Assembly: GCA_964019135.1 (NCBI GenBank)
Contig: OZ025257.1
Span: forward strand, 29,495,260 to 29,559,259
Origin: Arenicola marina
Taxonomy: Eukaryota > Annelida > Polychaeta > Arenicolidae
DNA: 64,000 nucleotides
Direction of reading: 5' to 3'
Part shown: piece by piece, positions 1-13,070 of the stretch
How the letters are laid out: each line of letters opens with the position of its first letter
How positions within the stretch are numbered: position 1 is the stretch's first letter
Made by a program: the position numbers and the translations under genes
The notes under the pieces: generated by a model
What the model saw: only the letters and a program-made list of their open reading frames with translations
What the model was told of the DNA's origin: nothing
Database searches by the model: none

Positions 1-440
1 ATCAAGGTTAAGAAAGATAAAGAGAGCAAGGCCAACGACAGGATCAAGGTTTAGAATGATAAAGGGAGCAAGACCAACGACAGGATCAAAGTTTAGAAAG
101 ATAAATGGAACAAGGCCAACGACAGAATCAAGGTTTGGAAAGATAAAGGGAACAAGACCAACGACCGGATCAAGGTTTAGAAAGATAAAGGGAACAAGGC
201 CAACGAGAGGATCAAGGTTTAGAAGAATAAAGGGAGCAAGGGCAATGACAGGATCAAGGTTTAGAAAGATAAAGGGAGCAAGACCAACGACAGGATCAAG
301 GTTAAGAAAGATAAAGAGAGCAAGGCCAACGACAGGATCAAGGTTTAGAAAGATAAAGGAGCAAGGCCAACGACAGGATCAAGGTTTAGAAAGAAAAAGG
401 GAGCAAGGCCGACGACAGGATCAAGGTTTAGAAAGATAAA
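1..440. repeat. 42-bp minisatellite, about 10 copies, cut by the window start
   Basis: Units with core aggtttagaaagataaaggg and ccaacgacaggatca at 42-bp spacing. The period is a multiple of three, which explains the open frame across it. Confidence 0.97.
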
Positions 441-719
441 CTTGTTACACTGTGCCACGTCATGCTCTACATGAAGGCTCCATTAATACTTGTTACACTG
501 TGCCACGTCATGCTCTACATGAAGTCTCCATTAATACTTGTTACACTGTGCCACGTCATGCTCTACATGAAGGCTCCATTAATACTTGTTACACTGTGCC
601 ACGTCATGCTCTACATGAAGGCTCCATTAATACTTGTTACACTGTGCCACTTCATGCTCTACATGAAGGCTCCATTAATAGTTGTTACACTGTGCCACGT
701 CATGCTCTACATGAAGTCT
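441..719. repeat. 48-bp minisatellite, about 6 copies
   Basis: Units with core acactgtgccacgtcatgct and ctacatgaaggctccattaa at 48-bp spacing. It directly abuts the 42-bp array with no spacer. Confidence 0.97.
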
Positions 720-1905
720 ATATTGCTGGATTACTGATTATTTCATTCATTACTTAGGGTAAAACACACGTGTTCGGCAAGCGAGGTAGTGCGTCATGCA
801 GCGATTGAGTAATGCGATAGTGAGAAACAGTGTAACGACAGAGCCAGTCACACAGTCATATGCGGTCACCCTGAGCGGTAAGCGTCTCAGGTCCCCGTCC
901 ACTACATTTAGATAGCCAAATGCACAGTATACAAACTAGTTCAGTCAGGGTAGGGGCGGATTGAAAACGACACGCATACCCTAGCAAATTATAGTAAATT
1001 ATATATAAGCAAATAGAAGAACACAAGGAAACGAAATCAAGTACGAGTTGACAGAACACGCCCAAAGGAAACAAAAAGGGAAAACCGAAAGAGTGGGAAG
1101 AATGCAGTTAATAAATTCAACGAAGCTAAAGTAAGAGGAAAATCGTATAAAAACATCGTATAGAAAAACAAACAGTCATGACGAGGCCACGTGACGAGGC
1201 TACGTGACGAGACCACGTGACAAGGCCACGTGACCAGACCACGTGACGAGGCCACGTGACTAGACCACGTGACGAGACCACGTGACGATCAAACCACAGA
1301 CCGGAAGACTTACTATAATTCCATCCCTTCAGGGATGTGTCTGAGGGGTGGATGGTGTGGTAGGCATTGTACTGGTCAGAGAGAGAAAAACACACGACTT
1401 GCAGTACTGAAACACGCATTATAAGGGACAGATGGACAGATAAAAGAGAGGTAAATAGACAAACAGTTGAGGTGCTGGTGACCGCTTGGCGATTCGACGC
1501 ACCGCCATCTTTGGATACGTGGGTGTATGCCTTATATAGCCTACGAGTCGCTCAACCGCCCTAGACTTCCGTGGACACATGGTAGGAAGGCGGTAAGGAA
1601 AAACATAATGGTTATCCATGTTATTAGACTGGTTCTCGCCTTCTCCTTGCACGTGCACTTTGTTTTGAGTAGAGGGGCGAGAGTCGTTGTGTTGCGTTGC
1701 GCCTAAAATGTTACGGAGGCGCCTTCTGGCTAGGGTAACATAGCGAGACGTGACAACGGCAGCAAGCACAGGCAAGGAACGTGTTACACGCTAATCTACA
1801 AAGGTGTGACGAACGACAAGCGCACGCTTCTACAACAATGACACGTCATTTCTAATCAGTTCGGCAACTAACCAAGCGTTCTAAATAAAACTCCCAAAGG
1901 GGTCT
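720..1905. other. No recognisable gene
   Basis: Apart from the 13-bp array at 1,180-1,290, I see only short open frames without family resemblance. Possibly WDR59 intron. Confidence 0.6.
1180..1290. repeat. 13-bp minisatellite, 8 copies, each with an E-box
   Basis: Unit acgaggccacgtg. Seven of the eight copies contain the palindrome CACGTG, often as CACGTGAC. Regulatory meaning is unproven. Confidence 0.95.
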
Positions 1906-3145
1906 CACGGGTAACGTTTATCAAACAGCAAGGCCCGGGTAGACCAGTGGCTGGGATAAGTAACTTGACGGGTAACGTTTATCAAACAGCAAGGCCCGGG
2001 TGGACCAGTGGCTGGGATAAGTAACCTGACGGGTAACGTTTATCAAACAGCAAGGCCGGTGGACCAGTGGCTGGGATAAGTAACTTGACGGGTAACGTTT
2101 ATCAAACAGCAAGGCCCGGGCGGGCCAGTGGCTGGGATAAGTAACCTGACGGGTAACGTTTATCAAACAGCAAGGCCCGAGTGGACCAGTGGCTGGGATA
2201 AGTAACCTGACGGGTAACGTTTATCAAACAGCAAGGCCCGGGTGGACCAGTGGCTGGGATAAGTAACCTGACGGGTAACGTTTATCAAACAGCAAGGCCC
2301 GGGTGGACCAGTGGCTGGGATAAGTAACCTGACGGGTAACGTTTATCAAACAGCAAGGCCGGTGGACCAGTGGCTGGGATAAGTAACTTGACGGGTAACG
2401 TTTATCAAACAGCAAGGCGCGGGTGGACCAGTGGCTGAGATAAGTACCCTGACGGGTAACGTTTATCAAACAGCAAGGCCCGGGTGGACCAGTGGCTGGG
2501 ATAAGTAACCTGACGGGAAACGTTTATCAAACAGCAAGGCCCGGGTGGACCAGTGGCTGGGGTAAGTAACCTGACGGGTAACGTTTATCAAACAGCAAAG
2601 CCGGGTGGACCAGTGGCTGGGATAAGTAACCTGACGGGTAGCGTTTATCAAACAGCAAGGCGCGGGTGGACCAGTGGCTGGGATAAGTAACCTGACGGGA
2701 AACGTTTATCAAACAGCAAGGTCCGGGTGGACCAGTGGCTGGGGTTAGTAACCTGACGGGTAACGTTTATCAAACAGCAAGGCCCGGGCGGACCAGTGGC
2801 TGGGATAAGTAACTTGACGGGTAACGTTTATCAAACAGAAAGGCCCGGGTGGACCAGTGGCTGGGATAAGTAACCTGACGGGTAACGTTTATCAAACAGC
2901 AAGGCCCGGGTTGACCAGTGACTGGGATAAGTAACCTGACGGGTAACGTTTATCAAACAGCAAGGCCCGGGTGGACCAGTGGCTGGGATAAGTAACCTGA
3001 CGGGTAACGTTTATCAAACAGCAAGGCCCGGGTGGACCAGTGGCTGGGGTAAGTAACCTGACGGGTAACGTTTATCAAACAGCAAGGCCCGGGTGGACCA
3101 GTGGCTGGGATAAGTAACCTGACGGGTAACGTTTATCAAACAGCA
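1906..3145. repeat. 61-bp minisatellite, about 20 copies
   Basis: Units with cores ggtaacgtttatcaaacagc and accagtggctgggataagta in 61-bp spacing. A few units lack one to three bases around the cccggg. No coding sense. Confidence 0.98.
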
Positions 3146-3409
3146 GGGGTGTTATCAGACAGGATGAACCAGGAACACATGAAGAAGCTTAAATACCGTC
3201 GACTATGTCGTGAAATGCGATTAGGCGATGTCCACCCCGGGGGATATAACCACGAAGTCCCATGAAAGCGCGGCCAATGCACTGTGGCAGAGCAAGAAGC
3301 GATGTGTATGTATACACTGTAATTATGCATGATAAGTATAAATAGTAGATTGTCACTAAGCGCTAGCATGCATGACTAATGTAAACTGTTGTGAGGGTGA
3401 AATTACGTA

Positions 3410-6335
3410 GCACGGAGGGCGGGGATGGGCTGAGGGAGGGGGTGGGTGAGAGAGGGGATGGCTGAAGGAGGGGGGCGGAGGGAGGGGATGGGCGGAGAAA
3501 AAGCGTGGACGGAGGGAGGGGAGGAGTGGAGGGGATTGGCGGAGGCAGGGGGTGGACGGAGGGAGGGGGTGGACGGAGCGATGGGCTGAGGGAGAGGGTG
3601 GACGGAGGGAGGGGCTGGACGGAGGGTGGACGGAGGGAGGGGGTGGACGGAGGGGTGGGCTAAGGGAGGGGACGGGCGAAGGGAGGGGGTGGACGGAGGG
3701 AGGGATGGGCGGAGGGAAGTGGTGGACGGAGGGTGGACGGAGGGAGAGGGTGGACGGAGAGAGAGGGTGGACGGAGGGAGGGATGGGCGGAGGGAGAGGG
3801 TGGACGGAGGGAGAGGGTGGACGGAGGGAGAGGGTGGACGAAGGGAGGGGGTGGACGGAGGGGTGGGCTAAGGGAGGGGACGGGCGAAGGGAGGGGGTGG
3901 ACGGAGGGAGGGATGGGCGGAGGGAAGTGGTGGACGGAGGGTGGACGGAGGGAGAGGGTGGACGGAGGGAGACGGTGGACGGAGGGAGGGATGGGCGGAG
4001 GGAGAGGGTGGACGGAGGGAGAGGGTGGACGGAGGGAGGGGGTGGACGGAGGGGTGGGCTAAGGGAGGGGACGGGCGAAGGGAGGGGGTGGACGGAGGGA
4101 GGGATGGGCGGAGGGAAGTGGTGGACGGAGGGTGGACGGAGGGAGAGGGATGGCGGAGGGAGAGGGTGGACGGAGGGAGAGGGTGGACGGAGGGAGGGAT
4201 GGGCGTTGGGAGGGATGGGCGGAGGGAGAGGGTGGACGGAGGGAGAGGGTGGACGGAGGGAGGGATGGGCGGAGGGAGGGATGGGCGGAGGGAGAGGGTA
4301 GACGGAGGGAGAGGGTGAACGGAGGGAGAGGGTGGACGGAGGGGGGGATGGGCGGAGGGAGAGGGTGGACGGAGGGAGGGATGGGCGGAGGGAGAGGGTG
4401 GACGGAGGGAGAGGGTGGACGGAGGGAGAGGGTAAACGGAGGGAGAGGGTGAACGGAGGGAGAGGGAGGACGGAGGGAGGGATGGGTGGAGGGAGAGGTT
4501 GAACGGAGGGAGAGAGTGGACGGAGGGAGAGGGTGGACGGAGGGAGAGGGTGGACGGAGGGAGAGGGTGGACGGAGGGAGGGATGGGCGGAGGGAGAGGG
4601 TGGACGGAGGGAGAGGGTGGACGGAGGGAGAGGGTGGACGGAGGGAGGGATGGGCGGAGGGAGGGATGGGCGGAGGGAGAGGGTGGACGGAGGGAGGGAT
4701 GGGCGGAGGGAGGGGGTGGACGGAGGGAGGGATGGGCGGAGGGAGAGGGTGGACGGAGGGAGGGATGGGTGGAGGGAGAGGGTGGACGGAGGGAGAGGGT
4801 GGACGGAGGGAGGAATGGGCGGAGGGAGAGGGTGGACGGAGGGAGAGGGTGGACGGAGGGAGGGATGGGCGGAGGGAGAGGGTGGACGGAGGGAGAGGGT
4901 GGACGGAGGGAGAGGGTGGACGGAGGGAGGGATGGGCGGAGGGAGGGATGGGCGGAGGGAGAGGGTGGACGGAGGGAGGGATGGGCGGAGGGAGGGGGTG
5001 GACGGAGGGAGGGATGGGCGGAGGGAGAGGGTGGACGGAGGGACAGGGTGGACGGAGGGAGAGGGTGGACGGAGGGAGAGGGTAAACGGAGGGAGAGGGT
5101 GAACGGAGGGAGAGGGAGGACGGAGGGAGGGATGGGTGGAGGGAGAGGGTGAACGGAGGGAGAGGGTGGACGGAGGGAGAGGGTGGACGGAGGGAGAGGG
5201 TGGACGGAGGGAGAGGGTGGACGGAGGGAGGGATGGGCGGAGGGAGAGGGTGGACGGAGGGAGAGGGTGGACGGAGGGAGAGGGTGGACGGAGGGAGGGA
5301 TGGGCGGAGGGAGGGATGGGCGGAGGGAGAGGGTGGACGGAGGGAGGGATGGGCGGAGGGAGGGGGTGGACGGAGGGAGGGATGGGCGGAGGGAGAGGGT
5401 GGACGGAGGGAGGGATGGGTGGAGGGAGAGGGTGAACGGAGGGAGAGGGTGGACGGAGGGAGAGGGTGGACGGAGGGAGGGATGGGCGGAGGGAGAGGGT
5501 GGACGGAGGGAGAGGGTGGACGGAGGGAGGGATGGGCGGAGGGAGAGGGTGGACGGAGGGAGAGGGTGGACGGAGGGAGAGGGTGGACGGAGGGAGGGAT
5601 GGGCGGAGGGAGGGATGGGCGGAGGGAGAGGGTGGACGGAGGGAGGGATGGGCGGAGGGAGGGGGTGGACGGAGGGAGGGATGGGCGGAGGGAGAGGGTG
5701 GACGGAGGGACAGGGTGGACGGAGGGAGGGATGGGCGGAGGGAGAGGGTGAACGGAGGGAGGGATGGACGGAGGGAGAGGGTGGACGGAGGGAGGGATGG
5801 CCGGAGGGAGGGGGTGGACGGAGGGAGGGATGGGCGGAGGGAGGGGGTGGACGGAGGGAGGGATGGGCGGAGGGAGAGGGTGGACGGAGGGAGAGGGTGG
5901 ACGGAGGGAGGGATGGGCGGAGGGAGAGGGTGAACGGAGGGAGGGATGGACGGAGGGAGAGGGTGGACGGAGGGAGAGGGTGGACGGAGGGAGGGATGGG
6001 CGGAGGGAGAGGGTGGACGGAGGGAGAGGGTGGACGGAGGGAGGAATGGGCGGAGTGAGAGGGTGGACGGAGGGAGAGGGTGGACGGAGTGAGAGGGTGG
6101 ACGGAGGGAGGGATGGGCGGAGGGAGAGGGTGGACGGAGGGACAGGGTGGACGGAGGGAGGGATGGGCGGAGGGAGAGGGTGAACGGAGGGAGGGATGGA
6201 CGGAGGGAGAGGGTGGACGGAGGGAGAGGGTGGACGGAGGGAGATGGTGGAGGGAGGGAGGGATGGGCGGAGGGAGGGATGGGCGGAGGGAGACGGTGGA
6301 CGGAGGGAGGGGATCGGCGGAGGGCTGGGATGAGT
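3410..6335. repeat. 17-bp G-rich minisatellite, about 170 copies
   Basis: Units of tggacggagggagaggg and tgggcggagggagggga run head to tail on the plus strand. Several stretches contain four G3 runs with loops of 1-4 nt, so they meet the usual G-quadruplex pattern. Internal blocks of about 0.2 kb and 650 bp are themselves repeated. The long open frames here come only from lack of stops and are not genes. If WDR59 continues leftward, the G-rich strand is the template strand. Confidence 0.98.
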
Positions 6336-7895
6336 GGAGGGAGGATGTTGAGCGGGAGGGTTGGGTGGGGTGGTTTGGCGTGGAGCGGGGCGCTTTCTGC
6401 TAGTAAACCATTGGTGTAGGTCTTACGATACTATATGCTACAGTGCAATAGTCAGGCTGTATTTCAATCTGTATCGTATTTGTATTCAGCGTATATATAC
6501 TCCGTGCTAAAGATACTCTAAAAGAAAAGAGGAAATAAGAAACAATCTAATCCATAAGAACCCATACGTCAAAGCAAATGTGGCACGATCGCAAAGACCA
6601 CAAATAAAATGGAAAAGATCACAAAACAGCATCAAATAAAAAGACACGAGCCCCGCTGTAGAAGTGGTCAAACCATCGGACTAAACGAGGCAAGCGAATG
6701 AGACACTAAACTCACGCCAGAAATGGTCACAACCATCTGACTAAAGATGCACTATGCTCCAGGCTGGCGGTGAAAGGGAGGGACTTGTGGTGGTTATTGT
6801 GTCAGGTCTGAAAGTCAGCGATGAAACCACGTGATAGGAGTCAGCGAGAACTTACGAGAACTCCCACTGACGGGAACTTCGGCGGATGAGATGAGGAAAT
6901 AAGAATCGTTCTAAGGGGTAAAAAATGGAAATAAAGAAAAAACACAAATGGTGTTAATCGCCATTGACAACATGACGTCAAAATATGGTGACGAGGATTC
7001 AGGGTGAAGTAACATCACACGGGTCGACCAAATGTTTTGAAAAGTAACTAATCCAGAGTGGCAATGGGACCAGTGACGGTTGGAAGAAAAGTTATATAAC
7101 CGGAGATATGATGACTTTAACAGCTGACGTCATAATGCTAAATGTACACATTAAGGGATTGCGACACACTGCCAGGCTGACAACAACTTAAACAAAGAGA
7201 CGTCATCATCCCAGCGATGTGAACGCTATAGCTGACGTCAGCCTGCTAGGATGACATGAATATGAAGGACGGCATAAAGCTAGGGGAGCACGTTCACACT
7301 GGGAGACGACCGAAACATATGCTGGTTAGGAGGCACGCAAACTTATCGAAGGGCACACAACATTAGATGTTTGCAGGCACCACGGACAAGCAACATCCAC
7401 TATTGGTACAGGTGGATATGGAGACACTGGCGGGTCTAAGGTGACAAGTCCCAGGTGGTCCCAACATACATCAAGCAAACATCAGAAGATATAAGAGCAA
7501 TACAACGACACATGTAAACTATAGATGGTCAGTAACAGTTTTAGCGATAACTGACATGTCCGTTAGAAATCAGATCAACTTAGTTGTCTGCTAAATGTGA
7601 TATCAGAATTTACAGAAGAAGTCGACATTTCACAGTAGCAGCAGTTGCATTGGATAGGTCAACAAACACGAATAATAACAATATTATGCGTCATACATGT
7701 ATTTGGCGATAAACACATCGTTATAGGCTGCCCAATGTAATCAGTTTATAAGACAGTAAAATAACAAAAACCATCCTGTTACAATGTAAATGTATATAAT
7801 GTATACACAGAGAAATATCCGGCTATTAAACAGTGTGATTACGATACGATGCTGGCTTAGTGGGTAGGCGGAGTGAGACTTGGGGCGAGACTCAC
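6336..7895. other. Unique sequence, no exon seen (probable intron)
   Basis: Moderately AT-rich, several tgacgtca-like strings (for example 6,973, 7,131, 7,223). No frame resembles the missing WDR59 C terminus. Likely the first part of the intron after exon 7896-8040. Confidence 0.55.
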
Positions 7896-8040
7896 GTTGA
7901 GCGGCACCGCGTTTTCCGTCGACGTGCTCCTGGACACGGAGGGACTCGGCGGGACTTTTTCAAGGTCAGACTTCCCACCGAACGCGCAGCAGAGCATAGC
8001 GAGTGTCTGGACATCGTGAAGGCGACAGTAATGGTCCAGA
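7896..8040 (-). CDS. WDR59: WDR59 exon (last one visible)
   Basis: Encodes HYCRLHDVQTLAMLCCAF followed by a Ser/Thr-rich segment, then donor gtgagt. Phase 0 out, so coding must resume downstream. The remaining C-terminal region with the CxxC zinc-binding motifs is not recognisable in 1-7,895 and is expected beyond the left edge. Confidence 0.92.
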
Positions 8041-11000
8041 CTGCAGAAACACCAAGGAATCATGGGCTAAGTGCCTAAGGTACAGCATATGTGACCTGCT
8101 GGGATAATGAGAGAAAGGACACATAATATCCAGACTTAAAGCTGAACATGATAGGGTCTGCCAGCCTAGTGTGTGCTACCTGCTACGGAAATAGGACTAT
8201 TTCAGTATGAGAGTATTTGGAAATGGAGGTGGGGGAGGAGGGCTTCGCGTGAGACGCCAACCAAATACAAAATGGTAAAATCTACCCCAACTAAACCCAT
8301 TCATTGTCTTATTAACGCTGATTCCTTGTCATGAGGATGTAGATGACGTGCTCACAGAGATTTCACCATCTGACGACCGAAAGGGTGAACTGCCCAAGGA
8401 GGTCCCTTGTCGGGGTCAGGGTCAGGTTGGAGACATTCACTTGTTGCCAAGGCAGCAAGCGACCAAACCTGTAACCAATAATGACAGGCAGCTGAGAAAC
8501 TATCTGCAAGTGTACAGTAATACACCCTTACAACAATACAGTAACACACCCTTACAACAATACAGTAACACACCCTTACAACAATACAGTAACACACCCT
8601 TACAACAATACAGTAACACACCCTTACAACAATACAGTAACACACCCTTACAACAATACAGTAACACACCCTTACAACAATACAGTAACACACCCTTACA
8701 ACAATACAGTAACACACCCTTACAACAATACAGTAACACACCCTTACAACAATACAGTAACACACCCTTCCAACAATACAGTAACACACCCTTACAACAA
8801 TACAGTAACACACCCTTACAACAATACAGTAACACACCCTTACAACAATCCAGTAACACACCCTTACAACAATACAGTAACACACCCTTACAACAATACA
8901 GTAACACACCCTTACAACAATACAGTAACACACCCTTACAACAATACAGTAACACACCCTTACAACAATACAGTAACACACCCTTACAACAATACAGTAA
9001 CACACCCTTACAACAATACAGTAACACACCCTTACAACAATACAGTAACACACCCTTACAACAATACAGTAACACACCCTTACAACAATACAGTAACACA
9101 CCCTTCCAACAATACAGTAACACACCCTTACAACAATACAGTAACACACCCTTACAACAATACAGTAACACACCCTTACAACAATACAGTAACACACCCT
9201 TACAACAATACAGTAACACACCCTTACAACAATACAGTAACACACCCTTACAACAATACAGTAACACACCCTTACAACAATACAGTAACACACCCTTACA
9301 ACAATACAGTAACACACCCTTACAACAATACAGTAACACACCCTTACAACAATCCAGTAACACACCCTTACAACAATACAGTAACACACCCTTACAACAA
9401 TACAGTAACACACCCTTACAACAATACAGTAACACACCCTTACAACAATCCAGTAACACACCCTTACAACAATACAGTAACACACCCTTACAACAATACA
9501 GTAACACACCCTTACAACAATACAGTAACACACCCTTACAACAATACAGTAACACACCCTTACAACAATACAGTAACACACCCTTACAACAATACAGTAA
9601 CACACCCTTACAACAATACAGTAACACACCCTTACAACAATACAGTAACACACTCCTACACCTATACAGGAACACATGCCTAAACAAAATGTGGTTAAGT
9701 GTAATACAAGGCACTCGGTTATAATACATGTGGTTAAGTGTAATACAAGGCACTCGGTTATAATACATGTGGTTAAGTGTAATACAAGGCACTCGGTTAT
9801 GTTTAATATAATACATGTGGTTAAGTGTAATACAAGGCACTTGGTTATGTTTAATATAATACATGTGGTTAAGTGTAATACAAGGCACTCGGTTATGTTT
9901 AATATAATACATGTGGTTAAGTGTAATACAAGGCACTTGGTTATGTTTAATATAATACATGTGGTTAAGTGTAATACAAGGCACTCGGTTATGTTTAATA
10001 TAATACATGTGGTTAAGTGTAATACAAGGCACTCGGTTATGTTTAATATAATACATGTGGTTAAGTGTAATACAAGGCACTCGGTTATGTTTAATATAAT
10101 ACATGTGGTTAAGTGTAATACAAGGCACTCTGTTATGTTTAATATAATACATGTGGTTAAGTGTAATACAAGGCACTCTGTTATGTTTAATATAATACAT
10201 GTGGTTAAGTGTAATACAAGGCACTCGGTTATGTTTAATATAATACATGTGGTTAAGTGTAATACAAGGCACTCGGTTATGTTTAATATAATACATGTGG
10301 TTAAGTGTAATACAAGGCACTCGGTTATGTTTAATATAATACATGTAGTTAAGTGTAATACAAGGCACTCTGTTATGTTTAATATAATACATGTGGTTAA
10401 GTGTAATACAAGGCACTCTGTTATGTTTAATATAATACATGTGGTTAAGTGTAATACAAGGCACTCTGTTATGTTTAATATAATACATGTGGTTAAGTGT
10501 AATACAAGGCACTCTGTTATGTTAAATATAATACATGTGGTTAAGTGTAATACAAGGCACTTGGTTATGTTTAATATAATACATGTGGTTAAGTGTAATA
10601 CAAGGCACTCGGTTATGTTTAATATAATACATGTGGTTAAGTGTAATACAAGGCACTCTGTTATGTTTAATATAATACATGTGGTTAAGTGTAATACAAG
10701 GCACTCTGTTATGTTTAATATAATACATGTGGTTAAGTGTAATACAAGGCACTCTGTTATGTTTAATATAATACATGTGGTTAAGTGTAATACAAGGCAC
10801 TCTGTTATGTTTAATATAATACATGTGGTTAAGTGTAATACAAGGCACTCGGTTATGTTTAATATAATGCATGTGGTTACTTATAATACAATTCACTTGG
10901 TTATGTGTATTACGACAAATGACTGTCCGCTTCCTTGGCCTTTTGTAATGAAGTGAGGATCCCTCCAACCATTAACTGCTTTACATACCTGGACTAGATC

Positions 11001-13025
11001 CTTCCGGCCCACGTGGCCCGCTGCCGTGGCATTGGCTCTACACATGGAGGGCACATCCTTGTCCTTCAACCTGTAACACCCAATGAAAGACTGTCTGTCC
11101 CCACACTGAGCCCTCCAACGACCACGACACTACAACAGGCCATACAGCCCGTCATAATATAGGGTCACCAAGCATAATATGAGTAATAATATAGCAACAT
11201 AAAGAAAGAGAAACAAAAACCTGTACAGAAAGTTACTAATACATTGCATGGTGAGCTGTGTAAGCAGAAAGGCAGTGGCTTGAAGTAATGTGACTAACTT
11301 ATGGTTGGTTGGTTGTATATTCCGGACGCTTTAACCACTTTCGGTCATATCGCGTCAATGGGAGAAGGAAGGGAGGGTAGAGCCATGTCCCCGGGGGTAA
11401 CCCCCCTACTCTTTGCGAAAAAGGACATTATATTTGTATCCTGCGACCACACAGACATGGACACAGCGGGGCGCGCTAACCCACTGAGCTATCGGGCCGG
11501 CCCCGACTACCGTATGAAGGCACCTACTGGTAGCTCTCGGCCAGTTGTTTATTGATAGGCAGCAGGCCCGCTATGTTGTATATGATGACGGCTCCGGCAT
11601 CACTCTTTTTGTTCTCGTTGTTCCTGTTCTCCGATATCACACAATCTCGTGCGCGAGATTTACTGCGAGATCTCTGTTTCTGTAAAATAAAGTATAATAT
11701 ATGGTAAGTGAATACTGTTTCCATTGCGAATCACGATTTGGGAACCAACAATGTGTTATAACTTATTTATACATATATTTCCCGCGAAATAAATGCATTA
11801 GGGCTGTACAGTTACTGCGGGATCTGATCGAGACCCTACCAGACAGGGATACCTATGCTCTACGTCAATGCCTAGCATCAACGGCCTGTACGTGCCGCCT
11901 ACCTTCCGGTTGTTTGCCTTCACTCGCCTCACACACAAGATAGGCTAAAGCTGTCATTGGTTGCGTAACTAAGCACTGAATTTAATGAGCATATAAGAAT
12001 TATAACCATCAGAGTAAGTTTATGTAATATATGAGCGGTTAGACAATGGAAATGCGGCTGTTTTATGAGTGACTGTCAGTGTCAGGCGAACTGTCATGTG
12101 CTGCGCGGGGTTTTCCATGTCGGATGACGTAATAATCACCAAGACTCGTATGTCTGCGCGCGGTATCTATGGTTACGTATAAACGCTCCTTATATGGAAT
12201 GACCAGACGAAGACAATAGTGCTCTGTTTGTCGTACAAATGTAAACAGATTATCCTCAAAATACAACGCTTCCAACAATCTCATCGAACGGACCACATAC
12301 ACTATAGAGAGATAGGTCTTATCTTTAACAATATTATGATTTTATAGTTAGAAATGAATGGACCAAAGCAAACCAAAAATAGTTTCACAGCCGCTCGATT
12401 CACCCCGCACAATACGCGCAATCAAACGGTGACCACAACGAGTACGCGTCACGCTGCTGTTGCAAGGCACCAGCGTGATGCGCACTCGTTCTGAGGGCAA
12501 AGGACCTAAACCGGAAACAGAACCCGCGAGAACTGTACAGCTCTTTACAACGGTGACATACAAGCGATGAACAGCGACATTACCCGCTCCTTAAAGCTGT
12601 AGTAGCCAGCCAGGGTACTCTCTGTGGTCGGGGGACTGCGAGTGCTGGCAAACAGGTTCCGGAGTACGGGGGCTCCCTGGGGGGTCCTGGAGCCCTGGGA
12701 GAAGGCAGATAGCGACGACAGCGCTCTGCGGAGAACAAGTATAGAAAGATGGGTGCCCATCACGCAACAACAGCAATGTGAATGATCTCAATGAGCATTT
12801 CTCGGCAGCAGTTCTAAAATGTTATTCCATTATTCCCCTCAATTAATTCCCAATAATCGTGCGTCAAAAGGCTCAGTATACATACAACACATGAAGCGAA
12901 CCGAGGAGACAACGGACTTGGTACCTCGGCGTGAGCTCCACGTTCGATGAAGTCCTGCGCATTTGGACGGTCGGCGAGTATTGTGAGAAACACACCAGGA
13001 AACCTGTCAATGTAAATCACGCCTT

Positions 13026-13070
<45 letters not shown>

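Noticed and set aside
3552..6419. Many overlapping open frames rich in Gly/Arg/Glu
   Set aside because: They are translations of the 17-bp G-rich minisatellite in all three frames. No start context or conserved domain.
8348..9724. 458-codon open frame (QQYSNTPL repeats) and a 670-codon frame on the other strand
   Set aside because: They exist only because the 24- and 48-bp units are multiples of three and lack stops. They lie in an intron, and several frames are open at once.
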